In this document: positions 47,875 to 59,329 of the stretch, one piece after another
How the letters are laid out: every line of letters starts with the position of its first letter
Numbering within the stretch: the first letter of the stretch is position 1
Source: Hofstenia miamia
Taxonomy: Eukaryota; Xenacoelomorpha; Acoela; Hofsteniidae
Length of the DNA stretch: 64,000 bases
NCBI GenBank assembly: GCA_900660155.1
Contig: CABFPE010000740.1
Span: forward strand, 206,640 to 270,639
Direction: 5' to 3'
The notes under the pieces: generated by a model
Databases searched by the model: none
What the model was told of the DNA's origin: nothing
Seen by the model: the letters and a program-made list of their open reading frames with translations, nothing else
Made by a program: the position numbers and the translations under genes

Positions 47875-50640
47875 AAATAAGATAAGATTAGATAATCTAT
47901 ATTCATTTGAATTTTTTTACAATATTTTACTGATATTTCAAATGAATAGCGTCATTAACTACTATGTACAAAAAAATGAATAGAAACAAAAATGAAATAA
48001 ATAAAACAACACTGACTAAAAAATACACTGACTACGGATAGCTTACTAATTTCGATTTATTGTATAATCGTTATTATAAAATTTAAATCCTATCCATGAT
48101 CTACCTAATATAAACTTTTGTTTGAGAAATAATAATTTTAATTCTATTTTGAATTTTTTAAGGTTGTCTATTATTTTCATTTCTTTTGGCAATATATTCC
48201 AGTTATAAACTGCAGTATTAATAAAGGATTGACCCATGATATTTTTATTAAATTTAACACGTGAGTAGTTTTTTGTGCGTTTATTTTGCTTCAGACAATC
48301 TGTCGAAAATGAGAATGATATCTCGTTGTAGGGTGGTATTTTCTTTATGAATTTGAAGAAATAAATAATAATATTGTAAATAATTAACTCTTGTGGAAAA
48401 AGAATAGATTTAGAAATATATTCTTTTGTTTTAGAAGAGTTTTTATTACAAACATTTAATGCCCATTTTAGTTGAACTCGAAGCTTTTTTAACATTTGGC
48501 TGTGTACATTAGTATATAAGATATTAGCATAGTTTAAATTACTCATAACAAATGCATGAAACATTTGAATTACTGCAATTGGGGGTAACTGTTGGGAAAC
48601 ATGGGATATCTTTCTAATACCTATAGCCATTTTTTTAATAATAGTATTTATTTGCGACGTGAAATTAAGATTTGAATCTATTATTACGCCTAGATATTTA
48701 AACTTATTAACAGGTATAACAGATGAATTATTGAAATTAATTGAATAGTCGGAGATGTCCGTTTTTTTCTAAAAGGTTGCATTATGCAAAATTCAGTTTT
48801 TTTCGTATTAATACGCAATCTTTGCATGTTAAAATAGTTGCTCAATTTTATACAATTCGATTCAATAACTTTTACAGCTTTATCTAAGGATTTATTTCCA
48901 CAGTAAATAGATGTATCATCGGCGTATTGTGTTATTTCACAGTCCGTAATTTCCTTCATGTCATTCACATAAATATTAAAAAGCAGGGGATCTAGTATGG
49001 TTCCTTGAGGTACTCCATTATTGACAGACAACCAATTTGAAAAAGTATCATTTAATTAAACTCGCTGAAGTCTATTACTTAAGTAATTAGATATAAGGTG
49101 AGCACTGTTAAGAGAAAAACCAATATTTTTTAATTTTCTTATTAATATATCATGGTTAATAGAATCGAATGCTTTTGAGAGGTCAAGACAGGCAATAGCA
49201 ACAAATTTATTAGAGTCTAATAGTGCTCTCCATTTTTCTGTCGTTTGTATAAGTGCGTCTGATGTTGAATAATTTTTTCTGAACCCAAATTGTGATTTGG
49301 ACCATAGTTTATGATGATTTAAATGAAGTGTAATTTGTTCATGTAATAATCTTTCAAATATTTTACTGATTGGTGATGTAATAAATATAGGTCGATAGTT
49401 TTTGGGACATTTTGGATCGTCTTTTTTGTAAATTGGAGTAATATGAGCCTGTTTCAAGAAATCGGGAAAAATATTCCATTTTAAGCATTCATTAAAGATA
49501 TAATTTAAAGGTTCGGCAATATATTTCGCATTGTTTTTTAGTAACCATATTGGAATTTTTGAGGGGCCGCTTGACTTGTTTGATTTTAGTTTCTTGATTG
49601 CTTTAATTACTTCAAAACTTGTTATAAAGCGAAAACCAAATTCAGGGGTGTGCCTATTAGGATTTACTTCCTGGAATTTTGTTTGAGGACCGTCATAATT
49701 ACCTAGGTTTGCAAATGTTTGATTTAAAATATTGGAAATTTCAAAATCAGAGACGTATTGATTTCCATCGGGGTCCACAATTTTTTCTATGGGAGAAGAT
49801 TTTGATTTGGTACAATTCGAGATTTCGTTAATCAATCTCCATTTACTCTTTTGGTTCGGTAATTTTCTATATTCATTTTTAATATACTCATTGTAAGCTT
49901 TACGATTTTCTATATTAGAAATATTTCTAGCTTTTTTGTATAATGCATAACTTTCAGGAGTACGGGCGTTAGAAAAAATTTAAAAGCGTCATTTTTTTTG
50001 TTATTAATTGTTTGCAGAAATCGGAAATCCAAGGCTTGTCATTCTTTATGTTTTTGCGAGAATGATTAGTAACAAGGATTTTTTTCAGGACAATATTCAT
50101 CTAAATAGGATTCAAGAATATCAAGAAAGCTTTTGATCATGTTGCTAGGATCAACCGCAACGTATACAGAAGACCAAGTTTCACGTGAAAGAGCATTTTT
50201 CAGGTTATCTATATTATCGGACGATTTTTCGCGAATAGTGATCCATTTTTTGGATATTTCAGAGAGTATTTTAGCTTTAGGGAAATTGGCTGATATTATG
50301 CAGTGATCAGAGAATGGACATTCAGAGGAGTAGTATAAGAAATCAAGATTATTTTCGGGCAGTGCAATATAGTCAATCAAAGTCGCACTATTGGCTGCGA
50401 TTCTTGTAGGAATGAAGGCATTTGCCGTTTTTAAATTAAAAGTATTAAAAAAGAGATTAATCGTTTTAAAAAAGAGATTAATCGTTTTAAAAAGAGATTG
50501 ATCGTTTTAAAAAGAGATTAATCGTTTTAAAAAGAGATTAATCGTTTTCAAGAGATTAATCGTTTTAAAGAGATTAATCGTTTTAAAGAGATTAATCGTT
50601 TTAGAGAGATTAATCGTTTTAAAGAGATTAATCGTTATTT
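47875..50640 (-). mobile_element. CR1-like LINE inserted into the Polinton polymerase
   Basis: Minus-strand LINE, 5'-truncated. From its 5' end: the last part of the endonuclease (50380 downward, IDYIALPENN and FSDHCIISANF), linker, reverse transcriptase (49835-48690: SSGPSKIPIWLLKN, KNYRPIFITSPISKIFERLL, LDLSKAFDSINHD, NGVPQGTILDPLLFNIYVND, YADDTSIYC), and the C-terminal domain (48630-48046, ending WIGFKFYNNDYT). Three to four frame breaks. The 3' end is a short pentameric ATAAG/TCTTA run, as in the LINE tail at 2.7 kb. Polymerase sequence resumes on both sides, so the insertion postdates the Polinton. Confidence 0.9.
50446..50635. repeat. 17-22-bp minisatellite at LINE 5' junction
   Basis: About ten copies of AAAGAGATTAATCGTTTT with unit lengths shrinking from 21-22 to 17-18 bases. 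The unit derives from the LINE itself: the endonuclease reading frame (NLFFNTFNLKTANAF) runs into the first unit at about 50455. The array separates the truncated LINE end from resumed polymerase sequence. Confidence 0.9.
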
Positions 50641-51672
50641 AGTACAACTAGATCTTGAATATCCAGAATATTTACATGACAAGCACTTTGATTTCCCGTT
50701 GGCACCACACAAGATGACAATAGAAGATAGACATCTTTCTCTATATCAGCTCAAAATAAAAAACAGGTTGAAAATATACCAAAACTTGTGCAAACTTTTT
50801 ATAAAAAGGAGGATTTTATTCTATGAAATTTAATGTCAGTCAAGAATTGAAAGTCACGAAATTTCATAAAGCCCTCAAATTTAAACAACGCTGCATGCAA
50901 TGATTTCGTGAATGCATTCTATAAATTAATGTCAAACACAGTATTTGGTAAATTAATGGACAATTTGAAGAAGTGAATAAACATCAAGTTTGCATACAAT
51001 CTGGAATCCACAGAGAAATTAATAAAGAAACCAGAATTTAAGTTGTACAACATCAGTGAGGAATTAGTCCAAGTCATGTTGAGACAAAAAGATACTGTTT
51101 GGAACTGACCCATTTATCTTGGCATGGCTATTCTCAATTTATCGAAATTAATTATGATTAAGTTTACATATGAAATAATGAAAGCATCATTTAAGAACCA
51201 AATTACATTGTTATACTCCGACACAGATTCCTTACTTTATAAAATTATATAAGAAAACTTGTACACCAAGTTTTGATTTCTCCCATTACCACGAGAGTTC
51301 GCCTCTTTATACAGTAATACAAATAAAAAGGTGTGCTTAAAAGTCAAAGATGAGCTTGTTGGGGGCATGTTAGCGTGGCCTCTGACACTAAAACCAAAGC
51401 TCTACTTGACCAAATACACAAATGATAGTCACAGGGTGTTGGAGAAGGCCAGTGCAAAGGGTGTAACCTGTTCTGTGAAGCAGGCGATGAACTTCAACCT
51501 CTTTAAATCGATTCTACTGGAAGAAGGCATCATCTGAAGACCAATGGCTGGAATAAGATCTCATATGCATTCAATTAGTGTAGACGTCCACTCGCATTGC
51601 CCTCTCATGCTATGATAACAAATGCTATCTTGTTAATAGCTTAGAAACACTGCCATACGGACATAAAGGTAA

Positions 51673-54057
51673 TTTAATATTTGCACGTGTTTATAATGTT
51701 ATAATAATAATTCTCCGTCCACCAGTTCTACATTAATAGATGGAGTAAAACGCTTCCACCTAGGTATATGGAAATTTATATTGTGCGGGTTAATTAATGT
51801 TTTAGATTCTGATATGTAGTAATTCCCCTTAGGCTAAAAGCCTAAGGATTATTCAAGAACACTTAATGACTTGGTTACTGAATATATATTTGTAGTTCTA
51901 TCGATTTTTTAATTGAAAATGTTTAATTTCTTCAAATTTTGCATTTCTCATATTGGGGTCCGTTATTGCTCAAAGAATAAAAAATGTAATGGCAATGTTA
52001 ATAAAATATTTGGAAAAAAATGTCGGTGATGATGAAAAGTAATACCAGATTATAGCCTGTGACAAAGTCAAAGAAGAGTTAACACTTGACCTGATTACCT
52101 AACAAAACAGCTCTGCAAGGAGAACATCTTGGTAACATACTTAATAAATATTGAATTGCACATCCCTTAGATACTCTCTCTGTGTATTTATGAAGATAAT
52201 AAATGTCCACTGTATGATCAATTGAATTTTCTCTGTTAATTATAAAATCCACTCATTTTTGCTCTGATTATTTCAGAAAAGTTTCTTTTACTTGTATTTC
52301 TTACCTAATGTCCAAGAAAGACTTAAGGTGTGTTCACTATTGACTTTTATATAAGATTTCTTGACAAATGATAATAGTCGATAGTGGAAACACATAACAC
52401 TGGGGGCAGGAAGAATTTTGGTGTTTTTCCAGGAAGGGAAGTGGTATTTTCAAAGTTTTGAAAATTTATAACTAAGTACGCAGGAACATTCAGGAGCTCA
52501 TATATTTAACATGAAGCCAAAGTGTGAGCAGTGTGGATGACAAACATATTCAAAAACAGACGTGCTGGAAATGTAATTCTTTGGTCTCCAAGCTGTACTA
52601 CAGTGTGGAAAAGAGTGCCACGTGTTTAAATTGTATTAATCTTTAACAATATATGCAACTGCAACTCAAAAATATATATATTGAATTTAGATGATGTCCT
52701 TGTTGGGTTGTTACATTTGTCAAATAGGGTGGGTATTTAAAAGTTAATCGAATAGATTTTAATACATTGAGTAATTTACGTTTTCAGTTCTTGGTTTAAA
52801 AGTTCCACAAATTTCAGTTGCATTTACATAATTGAGATTTTCGCCCTAAATTAGTTCTTGGTAACAAAGGGCGGTGAGAATTTCCGAAGCACATTTGCTG
52901 TCTAATTATTAACTGCAGTGACAAACTAGCTTTAGACAATTACTGTATGTACATTAACATTTTTGGATATTAAACATCTAAATTAATATAATTAGCGTTT
53001 TTTCATTCAAAATTAGATAAAAATTGTGACATTTTAACAGCCTTCTGCTAACAATGTACTAAATTATCTGACATTTTTAATTTTGGAACTAGCTGAATGT
53101 TTTGCGACACATAATATCCATGTTGTTAAAATGCGTTTTTACAATAGCGCTGAACACATTTATATTTTATTGCAACAAAAAAGACATGAAATTAAAATGG
53201 CTATAGAAATTTAAATAGCAAGTTTTGACCAATTCATTTCAATTTCAATTTCGCTTTCAATTGAATACACTATTCACCAGAATATAGTTCTGAATAATGA
53301 ATTAATTTGATGGAAAAGTAATTTCAGATTCGCCCATTGCATTTTTCAAAATAATTTATGCCACATCCAAACACTCTGAACACTGCATCTTTTCGCCTTT
53401 CCCAATTTCAAAAAATATAAATCTGGAATTGAAATTTGGGCTACAGAATGGTTTATGCATCATTTAAGTGGCAAACAGTTTATAGACGGGTTGTGGTTTT
53501 TTCTGACATGACTTCAGTCACCATTTCAGGCCTAAAATTCAATTTCTAAATTTTGTGAGGTCATCATTTATTTCAATGGACCAACATATTTTCAGTTATG
53601 CAAAAACGTTTACAATATATGTCAATTATCGATTAAAAGAATTGCATATAAAGTAGTTAGTTTCAATTTAAAATTGAAGTTAGAATTGGGAATTTTAATA
53701 ACATTTAATAGTTAAGAAGTAAGTCTTAATGATAAAAATCAAATTTCTGAAAAGTAGTCTAACTGTAAAAGCCTCGTGAAAGAGAAATACTAGAGTGCTT
53801 TTTCTCACGATGAATATATCATTCATATAAAACTAACGATTGTAATTATCAATTATTTTACATGCGAATTACAAAATATTTGATTCACTATTAAAATGAA
53901 TGGTAAAGAAATATAAAAGGGAATGCTGCCCTAGCTTTCATTCCATTAGTGTAGAGAAAACTATCGCTGGATAAGTAGACATATAAAACCCTTCAATCAT
54001 ATACACATAATAGCACCCATCGCAATGACACCCACAGTGAACAAAAATCAACATCTA
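51673..54057. other. No gene recognised; likely 3' flank of host gene
   Basis: AT-rich but with normal CpG content compared with 19-40 kb. Nothing recognisable; a short cysteine-containing stretch at about 52510-52625 (MKPKCEQCG) is interrupted. Confidence 0.35.
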
Positions 54058-54207
54058 CTAATTCGGAGGCTCGGAATGCTTCTTGAGATATTGATCTTGT
54101 CGTTTATGAGATTCTAACGCCTTAATTGTGTAGATGTCCCGGGGTAGTTCCGATTTTCTCTTTATAATGTTATCTCTACTTGCTCCTTGTGCAACTGTTC
54201 CAGTTAT
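54058..54207 (-). CDS. Host gene, terminal exon
   Basis: Minus-strand exon of 49 codons plus stop after the acceptor ATATTTTAG, phase 0. Reads [20 protein letters not shown], then a basic, soluble tail ending LKKHSEPPN and two adjacent TAG stops. With the exons at 54561-54683 and 55042-55092 it forms an uninterrupted 107-residue C-terminus. Predicted to be a hydrophilic cytoplasmic or disordered tail rich in Ser, Asp and Lys; family not recognised. Introns of about 350 bases are of ordinary size. Confidence 0.65.
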   Translation of the reverse strand: MTGTVAQGASRDNIIKRKSELPRDIYTIKALESHKRQDQYLKKHSEPPN

Positions 54208-54560
54208 CTAAAATATAATTATCTAAACGCTCTTATATGACATCTCAATTAAATTTATACGACATAGACTTATGATATACTAAACAATTACATGTAGTAC
54301 TGAATTTCTTAATAATATAACACGTTAGACGCATGCTAATTTCGGCTCTCAATTTGCCCTTTCTGAGCAACTTGCAGACTATTGTTTAATGTGTGGAGTA
54401 CTCCATGGTTTAATGAAAACAAAGCAGAGAAGGGATACAAGTACAATTATGTATGGATGATAAATAAATAATATTTTACAAATACGTTAAAAAACGACTT
54501 TGAATATATAAGCTAAAATTCAAAAATGTACATAAATACTGACAGTAATGAAATAATTAC

Positions 54561-54683
54561 CACTTTGGTTGAAATAGCAGCTTCTGGATCGACATCTTTC
54601 ATAGATGACTGATCGTCTGTGTCTGAACTTGTTGAAGAACCATCAAACATTGGATCGCCGTACATTGAAAAGTATTCCTTAGC
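54561..54683 (-). CDS. Host gene, internal exon
   Basis: 41 codons, phase 0 at both borders: acceptor ACATTAG, donor GTAATT. Reads AKEYFSMYGDPMFDGSSTSS followed by an acidic Asp/Ser-rich run (DTDDQSSMKDVDPEAA), a plausible CK2-type phosphorylation region. High share of non-AT-driven residues in this AT-rich setting supports real coding. Confidence 0.65.
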
Positions 54684-55041
54684 CTAATGTAATTGTAAGC
54701 CAGTGTAGATAATTACATCGAAAGACTGAATAAAAATTGGGGATTAAATTGTATGAAATGATTAGAAATACTTAAGTCTAATATAAATCCAAACAATTAA
54801 TGCTTAAATCAAACGTTCTAGAGTTGCAAAAAAATCACCAGTCTATTTTAGAACAAGCCCCCAATGGAACGGCTCCCGGCAAGGTTTTAACCCAAGCTGC
54901 ACGTCTGCTGGTTTCGCTAAGTGACGTATTGAATCAAACAATTATGTGCTATTGCAGCAGTAATTAGTATTAGGCTTATATTTAAATTTTGTAAAACTGG
55001 AAATCTTGTTCTTGACAAAGTAACATTATAGACATGATTAC

Positions 55042-55092
55042 CTTTACTCGGCCGACAGGTAATCGAGAGTCACTTTGCCATCCAAAGAAAAT
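55042..55092 (-). CDS. Host gene, small internal exon
   Basis: 17 codons (IFFGWQSDSRLPVGRVK), phase 0, acceptor AATATTAG and donor GTAATC. Short, but the phase and orientation match the next two exons and the patch is distinctly richer in CG than its surroundings. Upstream exons, further right on the minus strand, were not recognised. Confidence 0.55.
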
Positions 55093-57013
55093 CTAATATT
55101 TAATAAACCCAGCAACTTAACCTTTGGAAATGGATTATGAACATCGTGTAAACAGATCTTTCCTCATTAAAACCAGAAAGTTTAGCGTTATTCATATTTA
55201 TATATATATATAGGCAGTCTGATCGCCAATCTACTACAAGAGTACTACAAAGCCTGGTAATAAAACGGTAATTGTCTATAAATGGGTTTCTATTACAGTT
55301 CAATTTTAAAACAAAATATTAATAACATGATTGAATTTACAAGCACTGTTTCGTAAATTGTTACTAATTAAGCGTTTTAATTTGATATAATTTTTATTAT
55401 GCATTTGCAGTCTGATTGGCCAATATTTCACTTTAACTTAACACTTCATCACACCAAATTTTAGTTTAGTTGGGTTAATTATTGAATTAAAAAAGCGGTA
55501 TCCTTATTACAACGCTAAGCTTCTTTTCAGCAAAGGCCAAAATGGTTTGCTCCTAAACTATTACCGGTTAAACAAATCAAAACGAAACAGAATATTAATC
55601 CTGTTAATTGTGCCTGCTAACAGTTTTGCAAGCGCAATATGTTTGAAATTAAAATAAGCACTTAAACATACATCCCCCAAGGATAAAATTGAAATTCGAA
55701 CTTGTAGAATTATTTGCACAATAGTTGAGCTAGAAATTTCTACTCTAAAGTCACATTGCTATGGTGATTCTATCCGAAGGAACCTTTTCATGAAAACTGT
55801 GTGATAATGACAGTATAGGGATTCTTAGCTATTAAACAAAAAGCATTTTAAAGTTATCAGTGACTAAAATACACATTAAAATCAATTATTTATTGAAAAA
55901 GTCGAAAAACTAGCTGAACTTCAAAAAATTTAATGCACCTACCAGAATGATAATGGTGAATATTAATGAACTGAAGTGAAATGTTCACCAAAAATAATAA
56001 AAGACATATGCCTCTAAAATTGTGTCAAAATCAGCTTCTACTTGAAATTGATACTGCTAAAAATAATGGAAACCTTGAAAAAAATTAGTAATAAAAACTT
56101 TTGAAGATCACAGTAAACCCTCCAAAGTAAATAATAGAAATTTGTTTGGTAAACACAAGGAAAAATTTTTGTAAAAAGTCGAAATAATGACAAAAAATTT
56201 GATAAAAGTAAATAATTCTGCTCGAAAAGATGATTGTTCATTAGACAGTTGCTAAAGGAATTTGAATACTACATGCTAGTTGTGATTGTTTACATGTGAT
56301 GCCAATCTTTAAAATGAAATTGAGATGATGGTATAAAAATTAATCTCTTTGTAAATTTGATGGTAGGACAAAGGGTCACTAACCCTACGAATTTAAACAT
56401 TGCTTTTCTACATATATAAATAAATTTAATAAACTTTTAATGCATTGCATCAGTTAAAACACAATCCAAACAGCAATTTTGTTATTAGAAAAATGACCTC
56501 TAAATGAATTTATTTTTAAAGGTGCACAAACGATTGCTTATGCTTTACGATAGGGAGTAAAAAACAAGTAAGGAACTCAAATTAGTACAATAAAAATCTG
56601 TAAATAATATATAATTCAATAATTACTTAGTTCTTGTGATTCAATTGTATGATGTAGCGGCAGCTGAAGATGCTACCTTCTAAATATTCTCTTGAAAAGT
56701 CATAGATAAAATTAGAATTGGGTGCCAGCCGGCTGAGCCGCCGCCGGAAAATTTAGATGGCTGAGAAAATTGATAAATAAAACTATGTCAAGAGAAACGA
56801 AATGTGTCATAAAAGGGAACCAAACAGCATTAAATGTCGTTTATGTGGTAGTGACGTTTGACATTGATTACGTTATTCTTATTAATCAGATTGTCTGTAA
56901 GTACATTGTAGATAAATAGTTTCAAAATACTGCTTGCATCATATTGGTTTTTACAAGGCTATAGACCTTATAGGGTTTCTATTTGGAATATTATGTAGTT
57001 TAATCCGTTTCTA
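55093..57013. other. Upstream intron or intergenic sequence
   Basis: AT-rich with scattered CpG. A GC-rich patch at 56719-56755 (GCCGGCTGAGCCGCCGCCGG) stands out and resembles part of the hairpin at 57014-57104. Confidence 0.35.
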
Positions 57014-57104
57014 TAGATGTTGCTCAGTCGCCTGCATCGCCGAAGCCGACTTCATCGGATCTGCGCCGCCAATAGTAGTCGGCTGACGGCGGCGCCCACA
57101 TCTA
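57014..57104. repeat. GC-rich 91-bp hairpin-like element
   Basis: Bounded by TAGATGTTG on the left and its inverse CCACATCTA on the right; the interior holds complementary GCC/GGC-rich tracts including CGGCTGACGGCGGCGCC. Could be a tiny MITE end or a fold-back remnant; no target duplication is evident. Confidence 0.4.
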
Positions 57105-57708
57105 GATAAAATACAGCCCATTAGCAAGCGAGAATATAACTTTAGTGTAGTTGATAGTTGATGTTGTTAATCATCTCAAGGGTGTGTGAAAGAATTGATT
57201 TACAAAGAAATAAAGGCTTCGTTCGATTGCGGATTGTTTGTTTACTATAAGTAGCAGTCTTCTGCTACTAGCAAATAAAGACGGCAAAATGTAATGCTTG
57301 TCATGTAAATGTTTTTTAAACAAATCGTTGAGGCAAAATAGAAGTGAAAATATGAAGTTTTAGAAATATTTAGAATTGTGTAAAAAATGTAAAATCATCT
57401 TATGTGGATTGCATACATTAGTAAATGCAGGCGGTGAAATTTCATAAATGTGGTGATATGTTTCTAAGCAGAAATGTGATGTTAAAGCAATAAAATGAAA
57501 TTATTATGTTCAGTAATTTGACCGTAAATAGTAAATACTGCATATCTCCGATGCAACGTTTGAATAAAAACATACACGTGTCATAACACCAGAAAAAGAA
57601 ATTTTTTGCATGCGTCGTGTGTAATATTACAATACACTAAAATTTTTACTGTGCTGGGTTTGCAACAGAATTTTTAGAAGGTACGGAAGAAATTCTTGGC
57701 AAACCAAC

Positions 57709-57710
57709 TT

Positions 57711-57742
<32 letters not shown>

Positions 57743-57750
57743 TATTATTA
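57709..57750. repeat. (TAA)n / (TTA)n microsatellite
   Basis: Run of AAT triplets turning into ATT triplets, immediately before the GC-richer start of the LINE at 57751; it may mark the insertion junction. Confidence 0.9.
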
Positions 57751-59060
57751 TTATGTCAGCTCTCACCGAGAACGGTCCGGTTTCCCCCCGCTCTCGCAGA
57801 GGCGATTCGCAGCTCGCTGTTTGGTGGCGCTGCGACCCTGGATGCGGCAAGCGTTTAATAACACATAAAAAGAAAACACCGCTACATCAAATGTTCACCC
57901 GCCTAAACCAAGAAAACGCCGCCGAAGCTCTCCTACATCTTTTTAAATTAACACTATCTTTACCATCCTCAAATACGCTTGTTCACGTCATCTCCTTCAA
58001 AATCAAATCACAACCATTCACTCGTATACAGGAAGTAGCACCGCAGCTGTAACGCAAAAAATCACGCAATACGACAGTACTCACGTCGAAAATGTGATGC
58101 TCAACACCGGTCTAATCGATGCACTCAAGTTCAATCCTAACACGTTCCGCCAAAAGTTACAAAACATCATCACAGAAGTCAAGAAGAAATTCACACCTCA
58201 TCACATCTACCTTTTCGAAATCACCCCTGTCTGTGCTGATCATAACCTCTCAAAGAGCATTGCAATCCAACAATGCAATCGAATCATAAGAAGTTTCTCT
58301 CAACGTCGTCTTAGTGGCATTCCAGTCTTTGATCATTTCCTTTTTTCGCCACGCTCAATCAATTCCCTATATACAAAGGTTAATTAAGCCTTTTTGTTGT
58401 TGTTGGTGTTGTTGTATAAATTCCACTCTTCTTGCGTATGATGGCATCCATCTGTCTGATAAAGGTCTCTCAGTCNACGATACTGATCCATTTGAGTTCA
58501 TATCTTAGCGCTCCCATCGTGTTGACTTACGATCAGCATCCGTTTGCTATTTTACTGCTAAACATTCAAGAAAGTTCAGTACTGACCGGTCATATTACCA
58601 GAGAACTGTCGTAATGGCTAACTATTTCCTTCAACAGGGTATCAGCTTCACTGGGTCACTAGAGAAGTTCAAAACTGACGTTAGAGAACATCTGCGTATA
58701 TTGACTTCAACCCGCTTCAACATCAACAACTCGTGCACCTTCTATTTGGAGTGTCATAATTCTTGTTGTCGAACTTAATTTCTCTATATACAAAGGGTAA
58801 TTAAGCCTTTTTGTTGTTGTTGGTGTTGTTGTATAAATTCCACTCTTCTTGCGTATGATGGCATCCATCTGTCTGATAAAGGTCTCTCAGTCTTCTTCCG
58901 CAATCTAAGAAACTTTTTTCACACTCCTTCAAATGTTCCGAATCAATATGGCTCCTTGCGTCAACACACAATTTCTTACGCTAAAGCAGCATCTTGCAAC
59001 AAACGCCTTGCCGTACTGCCAACACCCGCTGTTCATCCCAGCCTACACCGTCCCTTCTTT
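57751..59060 (+). pseudogene. LINE ORF1, SGNH/GDSL-esterase-like
   Basis: Starts MSALTENGPVSPRSRRGDSQ, where GDS could be the esterase block with the catalytic Ser. After a frame break, 58094-58387 reads KLQNIITEVKKKFTPHHIYL and FEITPVCADHNLSKSIAIQQ, matching the usual inter-block region (P..D..N). DGIHLSDKGL (58440-58470, again about 58858-58887) supplies the D-x-x-H block, followed by FFRNLRNFFHTPSNVPNQYG. Frame breaks and the duplicated segment at the N make it non-functional as assembled. The esterase call rests on motif order only. Confidence 0.6.
58366..58893. repeat. ~110-bp direct repeat around N at 58476
   Basis: The stretch CTATATACAAAGG to GGTCTCTCAGTC occurs at 58366-58475 and again at 58784-58893. 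The first copy ends exactly at the N. As at other N joins, this is probably assembly-made, here possibly uniting two different copies of the LINE. Confidence 0.75.
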
Positions 59061-59220
59061 CAATGAACAAGGTAAACTTTTGGAACGTATTGTTTATATT
59101 TATATTGCTACTTAAAAATGTAAAATTATATTATATACACATGAAACAACCACGCACACACGCAAACAAACTGTGTTATCAACACTACTATGAAATATCT
59201 CTAAAATTTTGTAAATGATT

Positions 59221-59296
59221 TCTTACTTTCATTTATGATAACTTTTTTAATAATTTAATTATCTTAGCAGGAGATGAAGAATTAAATCCAGGCCCA
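59221..59296 (+). other. 2A-like ribosome-skipping motif of the LINE
   Basis: A hydrophobic segment (FIYDNFFNNLIILA) is followed by GDEELNPGP at 59270-59296. The 2A consensus is D(V/I)ExNPGP; here the V/I position is Glu, so activity may be reduced, but NPGP is intact. In CR1/L2-group LINEs such motifs stand at the N-terminus of the polyprotein and separate a short leader from the endonuclease. Confidence 0.7.
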
Positions 59297-59329
59297 ATTT
59301 TAGATGAATGTAATCTTGAGAATTTACAG

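Larger units (their letters stand above)
44115..51672 (+). mobile_element. Polinton/Maverick-like DNA polymerase B fossil
   Basis: Plus-strand fossil. Parts in order: a short acidic upstream segment (44115-44299, with SQTFDNQVNEMMLNFEENQ, homologous to the segment at 29.6 kb) followed by a donor-like GTAAGT; a repeat-filled intron-like stretch; two C2H2 zinc fingers (45770-45930); a domain with SVILYPRSSPMSVF (46052-46372); the exonuclease region (46.8-47.7 kb, with YMHNGSKYDMPILLKNLKMK); the polymerase core (50.64-51.54 kb, with LDLEYPEYLHDKHFDFPLAP and YSDTDSL); and the C-terminal LETLPYGHK end near 51660. A LINE is inserted at 47875-50640. It is broken, with roughly ten breaks besides the insertion. 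No integrase, ATPase, protease or capsid genes were recognised. Confidence 0.85.

Noticed and set aside
50446-50635. CRISPR-like array
   Set aside because: Units are contiguous with no spacers; a minisatellite derived from the LINE.
54840-54920. Possible tRNA-like GC patch
   Set aside because: No cloverleaf with proper T-loop and acceptor stem could be drawn.
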